A stretch of 64,000 nucleotides of DNA from Streptosporangium sp040640155 (GCF_040640155.1 NZ_JBFABE010000028.1:1-64000); one strand, 5' to 3'. Counted from the first letter of the stretch, positions 17,871-26,614 are shown. The notes: generated by a model not told the origin, from the sequence alone. Translations and numbers: made by a program.

Positions 17871-18550
17871 CGCGGGTCCCGCAGCACGAACCCGACGCCG
17901 CGCACCGTGTGCACCATGCGCGGCTCACCGGCCGACTCCAGCTTGCGCCGCAGATAACCGACGAAGGTGTCCACCGCGTTGTCGGTCACCTCGAAGTCGT
18001 ATCCCCAGACCCGTTCCAGCAGCACCGGACGGGACAGCACGAGGCCCGCGTTGTGCGCCAGGACCTCCAGCAGGTCGAACTCCCGCCTGGTCAGCTCGAC
18101 CTCCCGGCCGCCGACGGTGACCCGGCGGGCGGCCGGGTCGACGGTCAGCGGCCCGACCCGGACCGTCTCACCGGCCGCGCGTCCGGCCCGCCGCAGCAGC
18201 GCGCGCAGCCGCAGGACCAGCTCGTTCAGGTCGAACGGCTTGACGACGTAGTCGTCGGCGCCCGCGGCCAGCCCGGCCACCCGGTCGGCGACCTCGTCCA
18301 TGGCCGAGAGCATCAGCACCGGCACCTCCGAGCCGCGCGCCCGCAACCGGCGGCACGTCTCGATCCCCGAGAGGCCTTGCATCGAGACGTCGAGGACGAT
18401 CGCGTCCATCTCGATGTCGTCCATCAGGTCGAGCGCGCCCCGGCCGGAGTCGGTGGTCTGCACGTCGAAGCCCTCCAGCCGCAGCCCCCGCCGGAGCGAA
18501 CGCCGGATCGCGGGATCGTCGTCGACGACGAGAACGCGGTGTCCGGTCAT
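17867..18550 (-). CDS. OmpR/PhoB-family response regulator
   Basis: A 227-residue two-component regulator. The receiver domain has the acidic pair VVDDDP (about 9-12), phosphoacceptor D54 in AIVLDVS, and the conserved lysine in VVKPFDL (about 104). The C-terminal winged helix (about 130-225) contains ELTRREFDLLEVLAHN and VDTFVGYLRRKLE, typical of OmpR-type DNA binding. The ATG at 18550 was chosen because AGGGGG lies seven bases upstream; an in-frame ATG at 18568 would add six residues. It overlaps the kinase gene downstream by four bases. The DUF1772 gene upstream is separated by a strong terminator, so this is a separate two-gene operon. Confidence 0.92.
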   Translation of the reverse strand: MTGHRVLVVDDDPAIRRSLRRGLRLEGFDVQTTDSGRGALDLMDDIEMDAIVLDVSMQGLSGIETCRRLRARGSEVPVLMLSAMDEVADRVAGLAAGADDYVVKPFDLNELVLRLRALLRRAGRAAGETVRVGPLTVDPAARRVTVGGREVELTRREFDLLEVLAHNAGLVLSRPVLLERVWGYDFEVTDNAVDTFVGYLRRKLESAGEPRMVHTVRGVGFVLRDPR

Positions 18551-18694
18551 CGTGGGCCCCCTGTCCATCGGCGGCCGGCACCTCCGGCCCGGGCCGGCCT
18601 CGCGGGACGCGCCGGTCCGTCACCCCGGTGGAGCGGACTGGCGGCGGGCCGGCAGACAGGCATCCTGGCAGAAGCCCGGCCGGGAGCCCAGCGC

Positions 18695-18733
18695 GCCGGA
18701 TGTCTCCGGCCCCCGTCGCCGGAGACATCCGGC
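18695..18733 (-). terminator. Terminator hairpin after the DUF1772 gene
   Basis: GCCGGATGTCTCCGG / CCGGAGACATCCGGC, a perfect 15-bp stem with a 9-base loop, between the DUF1772 stop and the response-regulator start. Confidence 0.75.
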
Positions 18734-18786
18734 ACGGCTCATCCGGCACGGCACGTCCGGCACGGCTCGTCCGGCACGGCTCATCC
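18730..18786. repeat. Four tandem 14-15-bp repeats
   Basis: Units CGGCACGGCTCATC / CGGCACGGCACGTC / CGGCACGGCTCGTC / CGGCACGGCTCATC run from the terminator into the last codons of the DUF1772 gene. No function is evident. Confidence 0.7.
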
Positions 18787-19290
18787 GGCCGGTGGGACGA
18801 CGCGCCCGTGCAGCACGAGGGCCCAGGCCAGGCAGGAGAAGGCGGCGACGCACGCCACCGTGCGCGCGATGTTCCAGCGGACCCACACGCCCTCGAACCG
18901 CTCGCGCACCGCCGCCAGGTCGGCGGCGCCGCCGGGGTCACCGGCGGCGTTCAGCGCGTTGTTGAGCGGCACGTTGACCCGGAACGTGATGACGAGCACC
19001 ACCGCGTACAGCACGAGCGCGGCCACGATCCAGGGCAGCACGGGCCTGCCGTCCCGCCCGAGGTGAAGGCCCGCGGCCAGTGCGACCAGCGGCAGGGCGC
19101 CCGCGAAGCAGACGGCGAACCAGCCGTTGAGGATCGCCACGTTGATCCGCTGCATCGCGCCGACGAAGGTGCGGTCGTCGGTCCGCGCCAGGCCGGGCAT
19201 GACGGAGCAGGCGTAGGCGTACAGGAGACCCGCCACGAGTCCCACGGTGATGGTCGCGGCGATCAGCGCGACGCTTCGGAACGGTGTCAT
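18781..19290 (-). CDS. DUF1772 (anthrone oxygenase-like) membrane protein
   Basis: A 169-residue protein with four predicted membrane segments: VALIAATITVGLVAGLLYAY, then AILNGWFAVCFAGALPLVAL, IVAALVLYAVVLVITF and ACVAAFSCLAWALVL. The conserved FRVNVPLNNALN segment after the third helix is typical of DUF1772, which includes fungal anthrone oxygenases and uncharacterised bacterial proteins. The ATG at 19290 has GGAGG eight bases upstream; an ATG at 19305 overlaps that site and is less likely. The gene diverges from an AraC regulator 226 bp away, a common pairing, so control by that regulator is plausible. Confidence 0.8.
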   Translation of the reverse strand: MTPFRSVALIAATITVGLVAGLLYAYACSVMPGLARTDDRTFVGAMQRINVAILNGWFAVCFAGALPLVALAAGLHLGRDGRPVLPWIVAALVLYAVVLVITFRVNVPLNNALNAAGDPGGAADLAAVRERFEGVWVRWNIARTVACVAAFSCLAWALVLHGRVVPPAG

Positions 19291-19516
19291 CTTCGCGACC
19301 TCCATGGTCGTCGTCGGACATCAGGTGAACGGGACAGGGGACGCGACCCGCCGAGGACCGGCGTCATGCCGCGCCGTTCCCGCCGTTCCCGTCGCTCTCC
19401 CGGCCGTTGTCGCTCCTGTCGTGAACGTTCTGTGTCATGGGTCCCAGTGAACCGGGGAAACATGAGACGGGCCATGGCTGAAAAGCGCACTTCCATGTTC
19501 TGGCGTCTATGGTGAG

Positions 19517-20509
19517 GTGGTGGACGCACTCACCGACTTCCTGGACGGCCCGAGGGCCCGGGGAGCGTTCCTGCTCCGCTCGATCCTGAGCCCGCCCTGG
19601 TCCCTGCGGATCCAGGACCGGGCACCGCTGGCACTGGCGGCCGTCGTGCGGGGCGAGGCGTGGATGGTCCCCGACGGGGGGGACCCGGTGCGGCTGGGGC
19701 CGGGGGACGTCGCGGTCATCCGAGGTCCCGACCCCTACACGGTCGCCGACGATCCGGTCACGCCCCCGCAGGTGATGATCCATCCCGGGCAGCGCTGCAC
19801 CACTCCCGACGGGCGGGACCTCAAGGAGGCGATGAGCCTGGGCGTCCGTACGTGGGGCAACGATCCGGACGGGTCGGCGGTGATCCTCACCGGCGCCTAC
19901 CAGATGCGGGGGGAGATCAGCCGGCGCCTGCTGGAGGCGTTGCCCCCGCTGCTGGTCCTGCCGGAGGACGCCTGGGACTGCCCGATCATCCCCCTCCTCA
20001 CCGACGAGATCGTCAAGGACGAGCCGGGGCAGGAGGCGGTCCTGGACCGGTTGCTCGACCTGCTGCTCATCGCGGTCCTGCGGGCCTGGTTCTCCCGCCC
20101 GGAGGCCGGTGCCCCGGCCTGGTACCGCGCCCACGGCGATCCGGTGGTGGGCAAGGCCCTGCGCCTGCTGCACAACAATCCGGCCCACCCCTGGACGGTG
20201 GCCGACCTGGCCGCCGAGACCGGCGTCTCCCGGGCGGCCCTGGCCCGTCGCTTCACCGATCTGGCCGGTGAGTCACCCATGGCGTTCCTCACCGGCTGGC
20301 GGCTGGCGATGGCCGCCGACCTGCTGCGCGAGACGAACGCCACCGTCGGCGCGGTGGCCCGGCAGGTCGGGTACGGCAGTTCGTTCGCGCTCAGCACCGC
20401 CTTCAAACGGGTGCACGGCGTCAGCCCGCAGGAGTACCGGACCGGGACGCACGCCTCCGGGACCGGCCACGACGCCGACGCGCCCCGGTCCCGCGTCCGG
20501 GTGGACTGA
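19517..20509 (+). CDS. AraC-family regulator with N-terminal cupin domain
   Basis: A 330-residue regulator. Residues about 5-190 form an AraC-type cupin_6 ligand domain (SPPWSLRIQDRAPL, GEAWMVPDG, VRLGPGDVAVIRGPDPYTV). The C-terminal tandem helix-turn-helix (about 215-315) has WTVADLAAETGVSRAALARRF and VARQVGYGSSFALSTAFKRVHGV in two helices. Members of this subfamily usually control a neighbouring small oxidoreductase or membrane protein; here the divergent DUF1772 gene is the obvious candidate. GTG codons at 19517 and 19520 can both serve; TATGGT at 19508-19513 is a possible -10 box close enough to suggest leaderless translation. Confidence 0.87.
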   Translation: MVDALTDFLDGPRARGAFLLRSILSPPWSLRIQDRAPLALAAVVRGEAWMVPDGGDPVRLGPGDVAVIRGPDPYTVADDPVTPPQVMIHPGQRCTTPDGRDLKEAMSLGVRTWGNDPDGSAVILTGAYQMRGEISRRLLEALPPLLVLPEDAWDCPIIPLLTDEIVKDEPGQEAVLDRLLDLLLIAVLRAWFSRPEAGAPAWYRAHGDPVVGKALRLLHNNPAHPWTVADLAAETGVSRAALARRFTDLAGESPMAFLTGWRLAMAADLLRETNATVGAVARQVGYGSSFALSTAFKRVHGVSPQEYRTGTHASGTGHDADAPRSRVRVD

Positions 20510-20578
20510 GCCGGGACCTCCCGCATCGTGCCCGGCCGGTCCGAGGCCCGCGTCCGGACGGAGGGCGGGCCGCGCCGG

Positions 20579-21484
20579 TCAGAGCAGCCAGTCCAGCAGG
20601 CCGCCCCTGCCGCGGTCGCCGTCGTCCTGCGCCGGCGGCGCCGACGTCGGTTCCTGACTCGGGGTGGGACTCTCGGCGGGCAACGACTCGGACGGCGAGG
20701 TCTCGGGCCCGGGATCGGAGGTGATCTCCGCCCGCGGAGGCGTGCTGCTCCGGGACTCCTCCGGCTCGGGCCGCCGGGTGGGCTCCGGGTCCGCCTCCCG
20801 CGCCGGGGTGGTCCGGGTGGAGGACGGGCGGGGCGACGCCTGGCCGCGGGCGGTCCGGCTCGGGGTGGGGGTCGGTTCGGCGGTCGCGGACGGATCCTCG
20901 CCGGGCCGCTCGGTCTCCTCGGGGGCGGGGTCCGCCGTGGACGACGGCTGCTCGGCGACCGAGCACCGCGTGCCGGGCGAGCACGTCTCCCCGGACGGGC
21001 CGCCCGCGAAGGTGGAGAACATCACGCCGCCCACGACCCCGGCGGCCACCATGCCGCCCACGACCGCCAGCAGGATCCTGCTCCTGCCCCGGCCGCGGCG
21101 CTCCCGCTCGGAGTCGGCCTCCTCCCGCCACCCCGCGCCCAGGAAACCGCGCGTCCGCGTGGTCTCGTCGTCCTCGCCGTACGCCGGAACGACCGTGCCG
21201 TCGACGTCCGTGGTCTCGCGCGGGTCGTCGGGATAGACCCTCTCCCTGGACCCGTCGCTTCGGATGATCTCCCTGGACCCGTCGACGTGAACGATCACCT
21301 GCGTCCCGTCGCCCCGCGCGGCGTCCTGCAGGCCGAGCTCGTTCCACCCGTCCGGAACCACCTCCAGCATCTCCGGCACGTCGCCCGCCGGGCGGCCGGG
21401 CTCCGCCTCCGGTACCGCTCCCATCGGGCCGGTCCGCGCGCGGGGATCGTCCTCGTACGGTTCCTGGATGTCGTCGCGCCCCAC
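20579..21484 (-). CDS. Single-pass membrane protein with Pro/Ser/Thr-rich outer tail
   Basis: A 301-residue protein of unknown function. The first 130 residues are charged and predicted cytoplasmic, with the repeated motif VDGSREIIRSDGSRERVYPDD in the middle. A basic stop-transfer (ERRGRGRSR) precedes one membrane helix (ILLAVVGGMVAAGVVGGVMF). The outer part contains two cysteines (ETCSPGTRCS) and then a long Pro/Ser/Thr/Glu-rich tract likely to span the cell wall. The start was placed at GTG 21484 because GGAGAGGGG is positioned correctly; ATG 21517 is an alternative and sits on a possible -10 box (TAGGAT). The gene diverges from the GH15 gene. Nothing in the sequence points to a specific role beyond membrane attachment. 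Confidence 0.75.
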   Translation of the reverse strand: MGRDDIQEPYEDDPRARTGPMGAVPEAEPGRPAGDVPEMLEVVPDGWNELGLQDAARGDGTQVIVHVDGSREIIRSDGSRERVYPDDPRETTDVDGTVVPAYGEDDETTRTRGFLGAGWREEADSERERRGRGRSRILLAVVGGMVAAGVVGGVMFSTFAGGPSGETCSPGTRCSVAEQPSSTADPAPEETERPGEDPSATAEPTPTPSRTARGQASPRPSSTRTTPAREADPEPTRRPEPEESRSSTPPRAEITSDPGPETSPSESLPAESPTPSQEPTSAPPAQDDGDRGRGGLLDWLL

Positions 21485-21716
21485 GGTGCCCCTCTCCGAT
21501 GTGATCTGGTCGGGCATCCTATGGCAGATTCGACAGGCGATTGTCCGAAAAGCTCACTAACCATTTGGAGTGGTGGGACTTGTGAGGTTTGACACGTAGG
21601 GCTCGGCGGGCTCGGGGCCGGCCGCGCCGGACCCGGCGATCCGTCCGCCCTCGAACCCGGCACGACCTGCCGGGTTACGGACGTGCTCAATGGTGAAGTC
21701 GGGGTAGAAAGGGCGC

Positions 21717-23630
21717 ATGACAGCCGATCCACAGGTGGGCGCACTCCCCGGCTCCTCCCCGTTCCCACCCATCGCGGACTACGCGTTCCTCTCCGACTGC
21801 GAGGTCACCGCCCTGGTCGCGCCGAGCGGGAACGTCGAGTGGCTCTGCCTGCCCCGGATGGACTCGCCCAGCGTCTTCGCCGCCCTCATGGACCGGGGGG
21901 CGGGGGGTTTCCGGCTCGGCCCGGCCGACCTGCGGGTCCCGGCCGCGCGCCGCTACCTGCCGGGCACCATGATCCTGGAGACGAGCTGGGGCACCCCCAC
22001 CGGCTGGATCGTCGTGCGGGACCTGCTCCTGATGGGGCCCTGGCACCACGACGACGAGCTCTCGAACACGCACCGCAGGGCGCCCACCGACTACGACGCC
22101 TCCCACGTCCTGCTCCGCACGGTCCGCTGCGTCAGCGGGGAGGTGCAGATCACCCTCGACTGCGAGCCGATCTTCGACTACGGCCGCCGTCCCGCCGTCT
22201 GGTCCTACGGCGACCGGGGCTACCACCAGGGCATCGCGACCGCCGAGGGGGAGAGCCTGGAACTGCGGCTCACCACCGACATGCGGCTGGGGTTCGAGGG
22301 CGGGCGCGCCACGGCGCGCACCCTCCTCAAGGAGGGCGACACCCGCTTCTGCGCGCTCTCGTGGACCGCGCACGAACCCCCGTACACCTTCCAGGAGGCC
22401 TACGACGGGCTGGTGTGGACCGCCCACCACTGGCAGCACTGGCTGGCCAGGGGCGACTTCCCCGACCACCCCTGGCGCAGCTACCTGGAGCGCAGCGCCC
22501 TCACCCTCAAGGGGCTGACGTTCGCCCCCACGGGCGCGCTCATCGCGGCGGCGACCACCTCACTGCCCGAGACCCCGCACGGCGACCGCAACTGGGACTA
22601 CCGCTACACCTGGATCAGGGACTCCACCTTCGCCCTGTGGGGGCTGTACACGCTGGGCTTCGACTGGGAGGCCGACGACTTCTTCTGGTTCATCGCCGAC
22701 GTCGCGGAGCGGGACGAGGAGCTCCAGGTGATGTACGGGATCGACGGCGAGTGCGAGCTGGACGAGGAGATCCTCGACCACCTCTACGGGTACGAGGGCG
22801 CCAGACCCGTCCGGGTCGGCAACGCCGCCTACCTGCACCGCCAGAACGACGTCTGGGGCGCGGTCCTGGACTCCTTCTACATCCACACCCGCTCGCGGGA
22901 CCGCCTGGACGATCGCATCTGGCCCATCCTGAAGCGGCAGGTCGAGTCCGCCATCCGGCACTGGCGGGAGGCCGACCGGGGCATCTGGGAGGTACGCGGC
23001 GAACCTCGGCACTTCACCTCCTCGAAGGTCATGTGCTGGGTGGCGGTGGATCGCGGGGCGCGGCTCGCCCGCCTGCGGGAGGACCCCGAGCTGGCCGCGC
23101 GCTGGCAGGTGGTCGCCGACGAGATCCACGCCGACGTGTGCGAGTACGGCGTCAGCGAGCGCGGGGTGTTCAGGCAGCACTACGACACCGACGCCCTGGA
23201 CGCCTCGCTCCTGCTCATCCCGCTGGTGCGCTTCCTGCCGCCCGACGACCCCCGGGTCCGCGCCACCGTCCTGGCCATCGCCGACGAGCTGACCTGCGAC
23301 GAGCTGGTCCTGCGGTACGAGACCAAGGAGACCGACGACGGCCTGACCGGTGAGGAGGGCACCTTCACCATCTGCTCGTTCTGGCTCGTCTCCGCGCTGA
23401 CCGAGATCGGGGAGCACGTCCGCGCCCGCAGGCTCTGCGAGAGGGTGCTCTCCTTCGCCAGCGCCCTCGGCCTCTACGCCGAGGAGATCGACCCGGTGAC
23501 CGGACGCCACCTGGGCAACTTCCCCCAGGCGTTCACCCATCTGGCGCTCATCAACGCCGTCATCCACATCATCCGCGCCGAGAGCGAACGACCCGCCCCG
23601 GTCAGGTGGCCCACGTCGGAGACGTCATGA
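21717..23630 (+). CDS. GH15 family trehalase/glucoamylase-like hydrolase
   Basis: A 637-residue cytoplasmic (alpha/alpha)6-barrel enzyme. The N-terminus PPIADYAFLSDCEVTALV and GNVEWLCLPRMDSPSVFAAL matches the actinobacterial GH15 group that includes the mycobacterial trehalase (MSMEG_4535, Rv2402). The catalytic region has GDRNWDYRYTWIRDS (about 288-302, general acid side) and EEGTFTICSFWLVSAL (about 546-561, with the general base glutamate). In characterised mycobacterial relatives trehalose is hydrolysed to two glucoses; others act on maltooligosaccharides, so the substrate is likely but not certain to be trehalose. GAAAGGG precedes the ATG. No signal peptide is visible. Confidence 0.87.
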   Translation: MTADPQVGALPGSSPFPPIADYAFLSDCEVTALVAPSGNVEWLCLPRMDSPSVFAALMDRGAGGFRLGPADLRVPAARRYLPGTMILETSWGTPTGWIVVRDLLLMGPWHHDDELSNTHRRAPTDYDASHVLLRTVRCVSGEVQITLDCEPIFDYGRRPAVWSYGDRGYHQGIATAEGESLELRLTTDMRLGFEGGRATARTLLKEGDTRFCALSWTAHEPPYTFQEAYDGLVWTAHHWQHWLARGDFPDHPWRSYLERSALTLKGLTFAPTGALIAAATTSLPETPHGDRNWDYRYTWIRDSTFALWGLYTLGFDWEADDFFWFIADVAERDEELQVMYGIDGECELDEEILDHLYGYEGARPVRVGNAAYLHRQNDVWGAVLDSFYIHTRSRDRLDDRIWPILKRQVESAIRHWREADRGIWEVRGEPRHFTSSKVMCWVAVDRGARLARLREDPELAARWQVVADEIHADVCEYGVSERGVFRQHYDTDALDASLLLIPLVRFLPPDDPRVRATVLAIADELTCDELVLRYETKETDDGLTGEEGTFTICSFWLVSALTEIGEHVRARRLCERVLSFASALGLYAEEIDPVTGRHLGNFPQAFTHLALINAVIHIIRAESERPAPVRWPTSETS

Positions 23631-23658
23631 CCCCTTCATGACCCCTTCGTGACCCCTG
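23626..23658. repeat. Three tandem 11-bp repeats at the GH15 stop codon
   Basis: CATGACCCCTT occurs twice and CGTGACCCCTG once in succession, starting inside the last codon and stop of the GH15 gene. Confidence 0.75.
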
Positions 23659-23832
23659 TCGTGATCCACCATGGTCTCGTCATGCCGCCGCGCCCCGCCG
23701 GACTCCACCGAGCCCGGCCGTGGCCCGCTCATGACGAGGCCCCCTGCGACCCGCCCACCTGGCCGGTCGTGGTCCTCGCGGGCACCCTCGGGGCGGCCTT
23801 CGCGGGCGTCCCGAGCACCCGGGGCGCCTGGC

Positions 23833-23845
23833 TAGGCTTCCGGGT
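23833..23845 (+). promoter_or_regulatory. Leaderless promoter of a small membrane-peptide gene
   Basis: TAGGCT (23833-23838) stands seven bases before an ATG, the ideal spacing for transcription to start at the start codon. No clear -35 box is visible. Confidence 0.55.
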
Positions 23846-23938
23846 ATGAATCGTCGGTTGATCGCCATCGTGGTGCTCGTCGGCCTGCTCGCCACCAGTG
23901 GCCTGTCGGTCGTCCTGGCCTGGGGCCTGAGCGGCTGA
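23846..23938 (+). CDS. 30-residue membrane peptide
   Basis: The open frame begins MNRRLIAIVVLVGLLATSG and ends WGLSG: two N-terminal arginines, then one hydrophobic helix of about 22 residues, then a stop. There is no ribosome-binding site, but an extended -10 box (TAGGCT) seven bases upstream suggests a leaderless mRNA. Codon third positions are nearly all G or C. The intergenic region around it (23631-24113) has no other supported gene. I have no family name. It may be a small regulatory membrane peptide, or the positively charged start and hydrophobic run may act as a type I toxin-like peptide; both are guesses. Confidence 0.55.
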   Translation: MNRRLIAIVVLVGLLATSGLSVVLAWGLSG

Positions 23939-24113
23939 CGGCGCGATCCGCCGGACGGGCGGGTCCACGCCTGCCGGACGGCGCGGGTCCGGCGAGCGGC
24001 GCCGTACGTACGGCCCGGCGGGGGCCGGAACGAGGGCTCGATCCGCCGCCGGGTCCCGGGGAGGCCGGGTCGTCGATGCCCCCGACGCCACGGACGCTCC
24101 CCCCGGAGATCGG

Positions 24114-24371
24114 CTAGACGATCACCATCGAGTTGTGCCCAGCGTTCTGCTGCTGGTGCGAGACGGGCACGTGCTGCTGCCGGTGGGACGCCTGCTCGAT
24201 GTGCTGCTGCTGCCGGTGGGCGGCCTGCTCCGCGGGCGCCTCGGTCCCGGCCGGGCAGGTGCAGTAGCCGTTGGAGACGATCAGACGCCCCCGCTGCGCG
24301 GTGTACGTGCGGGAGTCGGTGGCGAGAAGAACACCCGTGCATTTCTGGCAGACGACGGACTGGTGATCCAT
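24114..24371 (-). CDS. Small protein with two Cys motifs and a His/Gln-rich tail
   Basis: An 85-residue protein. The first half carries CQKC (residues 8-11) and CTCP (37-40), spaced like a zinc ribbon. The second half is built of imperfect repeats (AAHRQQQHIEQ, ASHRQQHVPV, SHQQQNAGH) rich in histidine and glutamine, which could also bind metal. AAGGAAGGAAG lies upstream of the ATG. The preceding 230 bp hold an A/T-rich possible -10 box (TAAGAT near 24480 on the minus strand) and a hairpin. The family is not known to me; a metal-binding or nucleic-acid-binding role is inferred only from the cysteines. The codon bias supports expression. Confidence 0.65.
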   Translation of the reverse strand: MDHQSVVCQKCTGVLLATDSRTYTAQRGRLIVSNGYCTCPAGTEAPAEQAAHRQQQHIEQASHRQQHVPVSHQQQNAGHNSMVIV

Positions 24372-24603
24372 GGGGCCGGCTTCCTTCCTTGAGGGTAGCC
24401 GTCGAACGTCTCTACGGTCCGGCCGGCTGGCTGCTCGTGCCCCGAGAGGGAGAGGTGAATCTCCCTATCGAGGTTTCTATCTTACTTCGTAGCACAGAGC
24501 GATCATTGAGCCACACGAAGTGACAGATGTAGGACTTGGTGTCGCTCCTTCACAACGGTCTCACGCGCAACGCCCGCGCGGGTGGGGAACCCCTCGTCCC
24601 GCG
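24372..24603. other. Intergenic region with 5'-UTR hairpin
   Basis: No gene. AGGGAGA / TCTCCCT (24447-24453 and 24460-24466) forms a 7-bp stem with a 6-base loop in the presumed leader of the small Cys protein gene. It is A/T-richer than its surroundings near 24470-24520, as promoters often are. Confidence 0.4.
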
Positions 24604-25299
24604 TCAGGTTCGCAGCACGCTCGTCTTCCGGTCGGAGGCCGCGGGACGCAGGAGCAGCGCGTTGGCGGCCACCGCGATGCAGACCAGTCCCAGCAGGTAC
24701 CCCCAGCTCACGTCGCTGAGGTGGTGCATGCCGCGGTACATGCGCGAGTAGGCGATGCCCAGCGGGATGCCCAGGCCGATCAGCGCCCACAGCACGTTCA
24801 GGATCTTGAACCGGTGGGTGTGGAGGATCAGCACCAGGGCGATGCCGGCGTAGAAGGCGACCGCGGCGCTGGTGTGCCCGGAGGGGAAGCTGGAGGTGGG
24901 CGGCGCCGGGTCCAGGCGCTCGACCTCGGGACGCTTGCGCTGGGCGAAGACGGTCGCCAGCAGGAAGATCGCCGACTGGGAGAAGACCGCCAGGGCGAGG
25001 AAGATCGACTCGTTCCAGCGCTTGAAGACCAGCCGGAAGACCACGACCAGGATCGCCGTGCCGGCGATGATGACCGGCGTGTCGGAGAGACCCGACATCG
25101 TGTCGGTGATCGAACTCCAGTACGCGGTCCGGTCGCCGGCCAGCTGCTCGTTGACCCCCGCGTCGTTGGCGATGAGGGTCGTCGTCTGCAGGACCTTGGT
25201 GATGAGGAGGCCGACGGCGATCGTCAGGACCGCCATGGCGACCAGCGGCATCAAGATGAGGCGCAGCACGCCTTTGAAGTCCACCGACATTTTCGACAT
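24604..25299 (-). CDS. PAP2-family membrane phosphatase
   Basis: A 231-residue integral membrane lipid phosphatase-like protein. The three PAP2 motifs are visible: FAQRKRP (KxxxxxxRP-like, about 119-125), PSGH (about 139-142, with the acid histidine) and SRMYRGMHHLSD (about 185-196, with the nucleophilic histidine). Five to six membrane segments surround them. Family members dephosphorylate phosphatidic acid, undecaprenyl pyrophosphate or similar lipids outside the membrane. It is the last gene of a three-gene leftward group, 10 bp after a second PAP2 gene. An N-terminal segment of about 80 residues (VLQTTTLIANDAGVNEQ) is shared with other actinomycete PAP2 proteins but is not part of the core. 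Confidence 0.85.
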   Translation of the reverse strand: MSKMSVDFKGVLRLILMPLVAMAVLTIAVGLLITKVLQTTTLIANDAGVNEQLAGDRTAYWSSITDTMSGLSDTPVIIAGTAILVVVFRLVFKRWNESIFLALAVFSQSAIFLLATVFAQRKRPEVERLDPAPPTSSFPSGHTSAAVAFYAGIALVLILHTHRFKILNVLWALIGLGIPLGIAYSRMYRGMHHLSDVSWGYLLGLVCIAVAANALLLRPAASDRKTSVLRT

Positions 25300-25309
25300 G
25301 GCGCGCCAG

Positions 25310-26089
25310 CTACCCCGAACCGTCCTCTCGGAACGCCTCCGGCTCGAAGCCTTCCATGTGGGGTTCGACCGGTCTGCGGCCCTCTCCCCGGCGCCAGGCC
25401 TCGTACCCCGCCGCCGACCCCACCACGACCGCCACGCCCAGCGCCACGCCGGCGATGACGTCGCTGGTCCAGTGGACCCCGAGCGCCACCCGGGTGTAGG
25501 CGACGAACACCATGACGACCGCCGCCGCGACCCACAGCAGGACCCGGGCGGTCAGCGTGCGCAGGAAGGGCAGCGCGATGAGCACCAGGATGCAGGCGCC
25601 CAGCGCCGCGCCCATCGCGTGACCGGAGGGGAAGGAGGCGCCGGGGGCCCAGGCCACGGGGTGGGGCAGGTCGGGCCGGGCGCGGTCGACGATCCCCTTG
25701 ATCGCCAGGTTCAGCAGGCCGCCGAAGGTGATCGTGGCGACCGCCCAGGCCGCAAGCCGGGGCGCCCCCCGGTACCAGAGCCAGGCGGCGGTCAGCACCA
25801 CCGCCACACGCCAGGGCCAGGGGCCGAGGACCTCGGTCCCCACCCGCAGGAAGGCCGTGTAGCCGGGGTTGTCCAGGGCGTGGGCGTGCAGCGCCAGCGC
25901 GACGCCCTCGTCGAGGTCCTTCAGCGGGGTGGACGAGGTCTGCACGAGCACGAGCAGGACGACGAACGGCGCCGTGAAGATCGCCACCGCGGCCAGCGCC
26001 ATCGTCAGCCGTACACCCAGCCGCAGGTCAGCCGAGTGATCTTCGGTGTCTCCGGACGGTGAACGCCCACCCTTGGTGAATCCGACCAT
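25310..26089 (-). CDS. PAP2-family membrane phosphatase (second copy)
   Basis: A 259-residue PAP2 protein with KGIVDRARPDLP, FPSGHAMGAALG and the third motif YTRVALGVHWTSDVIAG, so all catalytic residues are present. Six membrane segments are predicted, with cytoplasmic termini; the C-terminus has a charged tail (EGRRPVEPHMEGFEPEAF). The start is uncertain: ATG 26089 or TTG 26095; neither has a strong ribosome site. It differs clearly from the downstream PAP2 gene, so the two probably act on different lipid phosphates rather than being a recent duplication. It follows the small hypothetical gene after 17 bp. Confidence 0.83.
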   Translation of the reverse strand: MVGFTKGGRSPSGDTEDHSADLRLGVRLTMALAAVAIFTAPFVVLLVLVQTSSTPLKDLDEGVALALHAHALDNPGYTAFLRVGTEVLGPWPWRVAVVLTAAWLWYRGAPRLAAWAVATITFGGLLNLAIKGIVDRARPDLPHPVAWAPGASFPSGHAMGAALGACILVLIALPFLRTLTARVLLWVAAAVVMVFVAYTRVALGVHWTSDVIAGVALGVAVVVGSAAGYEAWRRGEGRRPVEPHMEGFEPEAFREDGSG

Positions 26090-26106
26090 CGTCAATGGCT
26101 ACCCGC

Positions 26107-26535
26107 TCATCGGTGAATATTCTCCTTACGGCAGGTGAAGGGACGTTCCGGTCGTTGTGACACCCGCCGTGACATCCGCCGGGGCGTCCGGCTCAGCGCC
26201 TCGCGGTGCCGCCACTCGGCCTCGGCGAGCGCGGGACGGCCCGCGTGGGCGTCGAGCACGACCCGCAGCCACGGCGACTGCGCCGCGACGTCGTCCCAGA
26301 CCCGGCAGGGGTCGCCCGGGCCGAGTTCGACGAGCGCGTCCAGGTGCGCGGCGCAGGCCGTCCACCACTGGCGGCTCAGCTCGGCCAGCAGGCCGTCCAG
26401 CCCGCCGAACTCCCGCCGGATCTCCTCCTCCCAGCGGGCGGGGACGGTGACCTCACCGGTCTCGGCGAGGTCGCGCAGCACGATGCGCGCCAGGTCGCGC
26501 CGCCGGGCCAGTGCCGGGCGTGACGGGATGCTCAT
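26107..26535 (-). CDS. Conserved hypothetical protein
   Basis: A 142-residue soluble protein, first gene of the leftward group with the PAP2 genes. The N-terminal half (PALARRRDLARIVLRDLAE, GEVTVPARWEEEIRREFGG LDGLL) and VVLDAHAGRPALAEAE look like a conserved helical actinomycete family without known function. The last 30 residues (RRMSRRVSQRPERPF) are basic and less typical. The ATG at 26535 has only a weak GGGTGGG upstream. There are no membrane segments. It lies directly left of the island border. Confidence 0.65.
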   Translation of the reverse strand: MSIPSRPALARRRDLARIVLRDLAETGEVTVPARWEEEIRREFGGLDGLLAELSRQWWTACAAHLDALVELGPGDPCRVWDDVAAQSPWLRVVLDAHAGRPALAEAEWRHREALSRTPRRMSRRVSQRPERPFTCRKENIHR

Positions 26536-26614
26536 GCGCCCACCCTGCCGATCCTGGTTTGCCGAACGCTCAACGATGTGTTGACGGACGGATGCGAGCG
26601 GGTGCCGCCCTCGC

